64,000 nucleotides of DNA from Platycnemis pennipes (Eukaryota; Arthropoda; Insecta; Odonata; Platycnemididae), in assembly GCA_933228895.1 (NCBI GenBank), contig OW121856.1:109653027-109717026 (forward strand). The letters are read 5' to 3'. Each line of letters begins with the position of its first letter. The first letter of the stretch is position 1. The notes beneath the pieces are model-generated. The model worked only from the letters and a program-made list of their open reading frames with translations, was not told the DNA's origin and did no database searches. Positions 57,000-64,000 of the stretch are shown here, piece after piece. Both the position numbers and the translations under genes were made by a program.

Positions 57000-57333
57000 C
57001 TGAATATTAAATGTGCAAATAAAGTGAGGAACGAAGAGGTATACAGAAGAGGAGATGAAGAAAGGACAGCAGTATAGATTACCCTAAGGCAAAGAAGAAC
57101 CAGATGGATTGGACATATCTTGAGATGCAATGAATTAATTAGGAATATAATAGGAGGTAGAAAATTGAAGAGAAGGTTCCGCGAGGAAGACCATGGGATA
57201 AGTATTGTAGGGCAAATAAAGAAGAACGTAAAAGAGAGAGCATATCAGGGCGTGAGGGAATTAACACTGAATAGGTGACACAGAATGGAGGGCTGCAGGA
57301 AACCAATCCTAGGAATGAAATACTGATGATGAC
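57000..57333 (+). mobile_element. LINE C-terminal end, second RTE-like family
   Basis: Bases 57079-57280 translate as QRRTRWIGHILRCNELIRNI, IGGRKLKRRFREEDHG and IKKNVKERAYQGVRELTLNR before a stop. The end GCAGGAAACCAATCCTAGGA with a TGATGATG tail parallels family R. The protein differs from family R (KNLIGHILRHDGLMKTIVEG), so it is a separate family. Confidence 0.8.
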
Positions 57334-57378
57334 GGGATTCGAACCCGAGCCCTCCCAGTGAGAAGCGAACACAACAAT
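57334..57378 (-). mobile_element. Possible SINE head abutting the LINE tail
   Basis: On the minus strand GAGGGCTCGGGTTCGAATCC is a perfect box B (GGTTCGAATCC) with TTCTCACTGGG upstream. Box A is not clear. It begins about where the LINE tail ends. Confidence 0.45.
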
Positions 57379-58283
57379 GTTATTATATTACGCCCTCGTT
57401 CTTCATCACCAAAATGTTGGAAAGTCGCTGTGCCTTCAAGGGCCGCGAATCTCACGCCTCCGAGTAAACTTTGGACAATGCTTGGCAAGGGTATCGCGTC
57501 TCGCTTGCCCTTCATGGTCGGCTTTCTTCAGGGTTTTCTTGGGGGGACGGAGCCAAGGTTCTTTGTCCTCCCCCCTCACTCTCTCCCCTCCCTCCCCCTC
57601 TCTACGGCCCTCAATCTCCCTCCCAACTTGCGAGGACCTCTCTTCTCTCGTTTCACGCCGGTGGCGGTTCGAGCGCCGTTTCCTCTTCCTCCTCGCAAGG
57701 CACTCTGGGAAGGATTCCCGCTCCAGCATCTCCTTCCACTCCTCAGTTTCCTCTCGCCTTTTTCCGGGGATTGAGCGGGTCGGAACGGCGCCCTCTGCCT
57801 CTAGCGCCGGGGGCGCCGCACATGACTTTTGGCGCCTTGCATCGCCTCCGTGCTGCACCACCGGAGGGATGCGGCACGGGAGGAGCCGAGAGAGACAGTC
57901 ACTGTCGCATGATTTGTGCACGCGCATCACGCAAACGCATTGCCGTGAAGTGATGGAGCACACGGCGACACATGAGTGAGGGTAAATCAAATAGACAAAG
58001 ATTAATGGGTCTGATAATACTAAATATTTTGACCGCTGCCCTTCTCAACCTCAATCCTCTTAGGCTTCCTACTCTAAAGCAGTTTTATTCATGCAGTAAG
58101 CTGTCATGTACACCAGGGATGCAGCATCAGAGAGAATTGTTCTTGATGAACTAAAAAATCCCTATCGTTGGTTATATCCACAGAGCTCCCTCAAAAAGAA
58201 TTCGCAATTAGAAGATAAAGGCAAGTACAACACCGTTTTTCAGAAGAATTAGTCATTCATCTGCCATCATATGCGTTCGATTA
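57379..58283. other. GC-rich block, no gene supported
   Basis: Bases 57430-57950 keep frames open in all three plus frames (138-200 codons) and one minus frame (184 codons). That symmetry points to composition, not to coding. There is no domain in any of them. It may be a CpG island. From 57990 the sequence is AT-rich and unassigned. Confidence 0.4.
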
Positions 58284-60222
58284 CACTGTTCTGCAAAAAA
58301 AAAGTTCAAAAAATGCTCGGCTACAATTTAGGGTGTTTCTGGCTAATTTTGGGTCGCTGAATCCAAAAATGACCTCCGTTTTTTTCTATCACCCTCCATT
58401 TTTACGAGCAACCCCTAAATTGGGGAAACCAACCCCGTATCCAAACTTATCGCTTTTCAAGGGACTTTTACTAATGTTATCTGCTTCTGATTTAAAAAAA
58501 TGACGTTTTGAGGCTATCAGGGTCATGAAAGAGACAAACTTGACTGGGGTTGAAAATATTTAGGGGGTGAAAATCGAAAAAAACCTTAAAAAACCATTGA
58601 AATAACCATTTTTCTTCACTTTTTATTGCATATGATATGGTAGCTTATAGAAAAGTTTTTAAGGGATGAATACACTGTTCACCTCCCCCCTTTTGTAAAG
58701 GATTAATATTACGTAAAATATAAGAGGGGAAGGGGGGTATATGAGGTGGTATAATGAACTGCCTCAAAAATATTGATACAAAAATTAAATTTGTTTATAG
58801 ATTACGTACTTGTGAAGTAAGAAAACAATTCAGTGATTTTTTCTAAGTAAAAATCCTTAAAGCAATGTAAAAAAATAGTGAAGCTATATAATTTTACCTA
58901 ATGGGTTGTTCGTTTCCTTTTGTACTGCTCCTCTGGAACTTCTCTGATGATGCGTGCCCAACAGAAATCTCCCAACATACTCGGTGTCCATTTGCCAGCG
59001 TATCTTTTTCACTTAACCTTTAAACTTGTCTTCGACGAGTCTTTTGAAAACCCCATAGTGTCGGTTTGGCAAAAATAGCAATCTGTTAAATGGCAAGTGG
59101 ATTCACGCCAAACCATTGGCACTCCGAAATTTAGGGAACGATTTCCCCCGTTTAACCATTCACAAAAACTTCTATGACAACCACTGCAACAGAATTTAGG
59201 GGCCCACAATTTGTCTTGGTCACCAATTTTACACCCGAAATAATTTTCATAAGATTTCCGCACAATTGCAGTCATCGCTTTCCTTTGGTCTTTAAACGTT
59301 AAATCCCCACAGATGTAACAAAATTAATTGGGATGATTTTTGCAAGATCGCGGCATGATCGCGAGAAAACACTTTATAGCTCGCAAAATAACACGCTAAA
59401 TCGAACACACCACTAGAAAAATAAAGAAATAGCTTTGAAGATTATAACCCGACATGCACGAAAGAGAGTGACGTACTGAATAGACCACTGGTTTATTTCA
59501 TAGATAAACATCAGCAAGTGCGACTGCCAAGACACATGAAGACACGTTACAACGTGTCCAAGCGTGTCAAAACATGTGGTGAGTAACTTTTACAATGTAT
59601 TTCCCAATGTTTCCCAATGTATTAATTGGAAAGGTCTCAGCTCTTACTTTAAAAGTAAGGAGGACAACGAAGTCAAATCATGAGCCCCCAAACGCTGTTA
59701 CAATAATATTTTGACAAATCTGATTTGTGTCCAGATTTTTGTGGCAGCTTTTTATACCACCTCATATACCCCCCTTCCCCTCTTATATTTTACGTAATAT
59801 TAATCCTTTACAAAAGGGGGGAGGTGAACAGTGTATTCATCCCTTAAAAACTTTTCTATAAGCTACCATATCATATGCAATAAAAAGTGAAGAAAAATGG
59901 TTATTTCAATGGTTTTTTAAGGTTTTTTTCGATTTTCACCCCCTAAATATTTTCAACCCCAGTCAAGTTTGTCTCTTTCATGACCCTGATAGCCTCAAAA
60001 CGTCATTTTTTTAAATCAGAAGCAGATAACATTAGTAAAAGTCCCTTGAAAAGCGATAAGTTTGGATACGGGGTTGGTTTCCCCAATTTAGGGGTTGCTC
60101 GTAAAAATGGAGGGTGATAGAAAAAAACGGAGGTCATTTTTGGATTCAGCGACCCAAAATTAGCCAGAAACACCCTAAATTGTAGCCGAGCATTTTTTGA
60201 ACTTTTTTTTTGCAGAACAGTG
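58284..60222. mobile_element. 1.94-kb CACTG-ended element with inverted repeats of about 490 bases
   Basis: Both ends read CACTGTTCTGCAAAAAAAA, and TTA lies outside each end (58281-58283 and 60223-60225), a 3-base target duplication. Arms 58284-58771 and 59735-60222 are near-exact inverse complements. Shared landmarks are GGTTGGTTTCCCCAATTTAG, CACCCCCTAAATATTTTCAA and TTACGTAATATTAATCC. CACTG ends with a 3-base duplication suit the EnSpm/CACTA superfamily. The centre (58772-59734) carries a Cys-rich coding remnant and no transposase core. Confidence 0.85.
59009..59275 (-). pseudogene. Cys-rich zinc-binding protein fragment inside the CACTG element
   Basis: An 88-codon minus frame with upstream codons open to 59312. 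It reads FCYICGDLTFKDQRKAM, then YENYFGCKIGDQDKLWAP, CCSGCHRSFCEWLNGGN and FGVPMVWRESTCHLTDCYFC. Pairs CxxC (CYIC, CSGC) and CHLTDCYFC suggest a multi-zinc fold. From memory the pattern FCYICG...WAP...FG[IV]PMVWRE...DCYFC belongs to a protein family widespread in arthropod and cnidarian genomes. I cannot name a characterised member. A TAA stop sits just upstream of FCYIC and the C-terminal part is missing, so this is a decayed first part of a longer protein. Confidence 0.65.
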
Positions 60223-60308
60223 TTATGACATCAGCAAGCATAGGTGTTTTCACAAATTGGGTTGAAAACGTGCCAGGTTTTGAGTAGTTTTTAAACCTAA
60301 ATTAAATA

Positions 60309-61156
60309 CAATAGAACCTCGATAAGAAGTGTCTCAAGGGGATTAGGGAAACAGTCTTGTTATCGAGGTGCTCTTTTAGTTGAGGGTAGTGTTACCAAGG
60401 TTATTTTGGCTATCAGTCGTGTTATCGAGGCTAATGGAATCACTAAATCCCTTCATAACGGGTGAATTTTAGAGCGACCCTTTTCGAACCAAGTCTATTT
60501 ATTATCAATTCTCATGTCGCCAAGAATACAGAATTCTTGCAATGGAATTATTTATTTCAATTTTTCGTTTAAATTTCAAGGCAAGAAATACGAATTCTTG
60601 GTCCCATATGGAGAAGAAGGATTTCTGCTTTTAAAGAGTGTTATAATTAGTCAATATGTTCGGAATTTAACTTCATACACGCCATGGAAATCGGCGTATT
60701 ATCGTCAAAATTTTCGTTTTTCTGAGGTCAACAGAATTATGAGAAAAGCAACCAGTGAAAAATTACTAAACTTATTTACTAGATCAATCCTTATTCTCGA
60801 GGTTTGCGCAGAATACTTTTGTTTAAGTAGCGAAGCAGAGTCTTCAAGTCAAGAGGCGTAGACGTCTGCAGAAGCGTTTTTGGCAGTGGTATCCGACAGC
60901 CTTAAAGGTTGACCCATTCATGCATAGAGTCGCGTTATCGAGGTTGACTTCTCAAAACGACTTGTTATAGAGGTCCTGAGTTACGTTGTGAATTGGAAAA
61001 AATCCGTGTTATTGAGGTTGTTTGGATAATAATAACAGTCGCGTTATAGAGGTTAATTTAACATTATGTGTTAAGGCAATCTCAAGGGGATTTGAAAATT
61101 GCACTTGTAATTGAGGTTGTCGTGTTATTGAGGGTCGTGTAAGTGAGGCTCTACTG
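60309..61156. mobile_element. Tigger/pogo-like non-autonomous element (848 bases)
   Basis: The ends are CAATAGAACCTCGATAA (left) and the inverse complement of CAGTAGAGCCTCACTTA (right), flanked by TA (60307-60308, 61157-61158). Near both ends there are many copies of GTTATCGAGGT or GTTAT[AT]GAGGT. ACCTCGATAA ends and TA duplication resemble Tigger-type terminal repeats. A 115-codon frame (60514-60861) in the centre has no domain that I can name. It could be a remnant of the transposase C-terminus or chance. Confidence 0.75.
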
Positions 61157-62348
61157 TACTACCTTTTCATTTTTCTATTGTAGCAAGAACAATATTTTTC
61201 CTCTAGTGAAAATTGCAAGAGATTGAATCCCCTGGGCGTTCGAATGAGGAGAGTTCGTGATTTCATGGCACGTTTCGAACAGAGCGCCCATGCTTTTCAT
61301 TCCTGGGACCATTATTACTGGGTGGGGTGATACTTAATACTTATTTTAGGCTCCTCCAAGCGTCTCAAGTTAAGTCTCGAACGTTCCACTCTTCTATTCA
61401 GAACATTAGTGACACAAAGAGATGGCAGTGCCAACCAGCCACTCAGCTCGAGGGCAGAGGAGGGGGAGAGGGCTATTAGTGCGTAGTAGGAATGACCCTC
61501 CATGGAGAGAAGATTGATAGGTGTATGTTTATAATTCCATCGGAAATTCATCAAGTCATAACTCTTGATGATGCTCCCTGAAATTTTGGCGAAAGCAAAA
61601 GATAAGAAATCTTTACCGCCCCAAAAACCTCAAGACCAAATGAGAATTCGTCGCTCTCCGAAAATATACGCTCCGAGTCTAAACAGCAACGGTTGCGAGG
61701 GTGGGATAAATGACGAGCGACGCGCGTTGCCCATGACTACGAGACACTGACGATCTTCACATCGCAACGGGGATGCCGAGCAGGGAGATATCAGATGGCA
61801 TGCCTCACGCGGCTGTCATAGCAGTCGGCTGCTAATCGTGCTAACGCTGATTTATCATTAATATCGAGAATTCGGACTAAGGCCGCTTCCGCGATATATC
61901 GAGAGCACTGCAGACCGGTGGCAATATCACATTATGTCGTATAAGTATATCGAACCTCCAACATGTAAACAAATGTTGTTTATATATTGACCCAGCGGGG
62001 ATGGTAGAACGTAGTATTGTCGTCAGCAAGCAATAACAAATATTCAATTAATAGAATTAAACTAATGTGTTATTAATATTAGCTCAATTTTTTATTACAA
62101 CGCTTTTTCCTTCTTACATTTTATATCACGTTATTTCAATGTGGATATTACGTTCCGCACGTGGATGTAAACAATTGACAAACAATTAGTTGGAGGTGTC
62201 CGCGAAAGTGTTAAGCTAGACGTTCATTGGTGGTTTCATCAAAAATCCGTATTTTTTTCAGTTATAGAGTGGAATTCGTCCTCTTGTCAGAGTTCACTAT
62301 GTTGCTGAAAGAAATATTGTGCGGTTGCAGAGTCCGCGACTTTAGTTT
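61157..62348. other. Unassigned spacer
   Basis: No recognised gene or repeat. Confidence 0.4.
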
Positions 62349-62400
62349 AAAACACACCCTCGCGGTGGCTTGCAGTATATCGTGCAGAATGTAGATGTAG
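62349..62400 (+). repeat. A2 LINE tail-only fragment
   Basis: AAAACACACCCTCGCGGTGG, CTTGCAGTATATCGTGCAGA and ATGTAGATGTAG. About 50 bases, the 3' half of the hairpin and the tail. Confidence 0.75.
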
Positions 62401-63847
62401 TGATTATTCTTACTGCTCGACTTGCACTGGAATTCAAGGAGCCTAGGTTTCTGTTGAGCCATCTGTGAAATGTGAAACATCCATAATAATAAAATTGTGA
62501 TGCAGTGAAGTGAGTTTTTCTATATGTCCTTTCGTTCTATTTTTACCAAGAGTAACGAATGGACTTGGTTTTGTCTCCGGACAAATTTTGTCGACGACTC
62601 CTATGTACATACTGCGCGTATGTGTGAGCTTCAGAAAGGAGATCCCTTCAGATGGACGAGGCTTCAGACCACATATACCTATCCCTTCTATCCCTTCCAT
62701 CCCTATCCTTATACCTTTCCTCCCGGTCTGAAGCGCCTATTAGTGCGGAAACAGACTTGAAAACACCATGAGTTCAGAAAGGAAGTACTTAATCCATGTG
62801 TTTGATGAGACCCTCTAGTGGAATAGTTTTTCTAAATATCTGGTTCGTAATTTCCAGTGAGGTTAATTAGTTGGAATTGTTGTTAGAACTTGTCGTATGT
62901 GATTCTACGATCTCCCCCGCTTCGTATTATGGCATTTCCATGTCGTCATTTATTTCTCGATGCTTGCTGATTTTTTAAATACTATTCAGCTACAAGTATT
63001 GCTTCGACAGTCACTTTTAAGCATTTGTATGCTTATTTGTTCATAACCAATTATTTAATCGGAGAGCTATATTCAATTTACGAGTGCTGGTTTGTCAATA
63101 CATCGACCGGCGGCATAGGGTGGGGGCGCTAGCGTATGGTATCGTATATCTGAGGGCCCTGATGGGATTGTCCCTGGCCTGACTGCAGGCAGACATTTAA
63201 ATCTCGTGGATCGCGTGGGAGGGACTCTTTCCAGCGTCAGAGGCGTCTTACCTCGGAGAAGGAGGCAACGCGCTGCCGTTTGGGAACCATGGCGTCCGAG
63301 CAAACACACGCACAGAAGTGTACGCAAGCACCCGCCCTTATCTCCCCTCCAGGCCTTTAACTCATCTCCATAAAATTTCACGACTCCCCTCTTCCCTCCC
63401 TCCCCCAGAGCACACTCCGCTCCTTTTCAAAACTCTTCCCAACTCCAGCCTGCTCTCTCCCTCTCCACAAAGAGAATTTTACGCTCCCCAACAAAAATAC
63501 CCAGCCCAGCTACTCCCCCTCCCCCCCCCCCTCCGTTTGCATACACGCACGCTGCGGGGCCGCAGGAAACAAAACGAAGCCCTCCCACCACCCCCTTCCC
63601 CCCCTTACCATCCATCCCTCCCTCCCAACCCCCTCTCTCTCCCCCCCTCCGTCAACCGCTCTTCGCGGCAGCGCGGCCGACTGATCAGGGCATTTGCACG
63701 TTCCCAAGGAAGAGTCGAGGGATCAGGGAAACCAGCGTGATAACATTGTAATTATCGGGTGACGCCAAAAATAATTCTTAACATGGAACACCTTCGATAA
63801 AAAAAACATATGCAGAGCAGTTATTCTCTGCCTTGTTCTCGATACTT
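62401..63847. other. Unassigned, with CT-rich and C-homopolymer tracts
   Basis: TATCCCTT-type pyrimidine repeats at 62670-62730. Bases 63170-63720 are GC-rich with long C runs (63515-63534 and 63585-63602), which open Pro- or Gly-rich frames on both strands. No gene is supported. Confidence 0.4.
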
Positions 63848-64000
63848 GGGGCGTTCTCGATACTCTGAACCGAAATCGGAATTTTGTACACGAAATCGTT
63901 AGATGGAAACGAAAAAAGAATTTTAGTGAAAAAATTGATCTTCTAACCACAAACATTCACTCATAAATCCAAAATTAAAATAAACAAAAGGTGACGCCCA
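63848..64000 (+). repeat. Repeat B, copy 4, cut by the window edge
   Basis: GGGGCGTTCTCGATACTCTG, GAACCGAAATCGGAATTTTG, TTAGATGGAAACGAAAAAAG and TCACTCATAAATC, in the same order as copies 2 and 3. A short insertion sits in the GGGGCGTTTACTCGG block. The rest lies beyond 64000. Confidence 0.85.

Noticed and set aside
57377..57990. Long overlapping frames of 138-200 codons on both strands
   Set aside because: All frames are open at once, which GC-rich composition explains. None has a domain.

Overview
The window looks like repeat-rich intergenic or intronic DNA from an animal with a large, AT-rich genome. The retrotransposon and SINE types suggest an arthropod, probably an insect, but nothing in the sequence fixes the species. 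I found no bacterial gene organisation, no rRNA or CRISPR, no free-standing tRNA gene and no host protein-coding gene I could support. Almost everything recognisable is a transposable element, and most of it is dead. The one long, intact, recognisable reading frame is the 570-residue transposase at 29310-31022.

Four repeat populations account for most of the readable content. (1) A CR1/L2-type LINE ('family A') is present in at least three subfamilies. A1 tails read CCTTTATGGTGG, A2 tails read CCCTCGCGGTGG, and A3 is divergent. All are 5'-truncated and end in a conserved stem-loop followed by (GTAGAT)n. There are about 19 truncated copies plus about 10 tail-only pieces of 40-95 bases. (2) An RTE-like LINE ('family R', FTDD or FADD reverse transcriptase, (ATG)n tail) has copies at 20818-22064, 40393-40990, 42986-43650, 46566-46938 and 53222-53700. 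A second family lies at 55945-56185 and 57000-57333. (3) tRNA-derived SINEs lie at about 7500, 15905, 52375 and 53118. (4) An unassigned repeat of about 550 bases ('repeat B') occurs four times, with conserved TGACGTCA and CCAAT motifs.

DNA transposons make up the rest. A pogo/Tigger-type element (28119-31470) sits in an A1 LINE and seems to have gained a second right end plus about 0.7 kb of foreign DNA, so the whole insert runs to 32351. An 864-base foldback element with 279-base arms is at 25423-26286. A 1.94-kb CACTG-ended element with arms of about 490 bases is at 58284-60222. An 848-base Tigger-like non-autonomous element is at 60309-61156. A mariner relic is at 45158-45566.

Layout: 1-3400 antisense LINE copies with a nested LINE; 3.4-9.3 kb scattered LINE ends and a SINE; 9.3-15.3 kb mostly unassigned; 15.3-20 kb repeat B, a SINE and a LINE; 20-28 kb LINE-rich plus the foldback element; 28-35 kb the pogo-in-LINE composite and a long A1 copy; 35-47 kb sparse; 47-55 kb LINEs and SINEs; 55-64 kb GC-rich islands, two inverted-repeat transposons and the start of a fourth repeat B. 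The elements do not form a pathway. The stories here are nesting, target preference and end capture.
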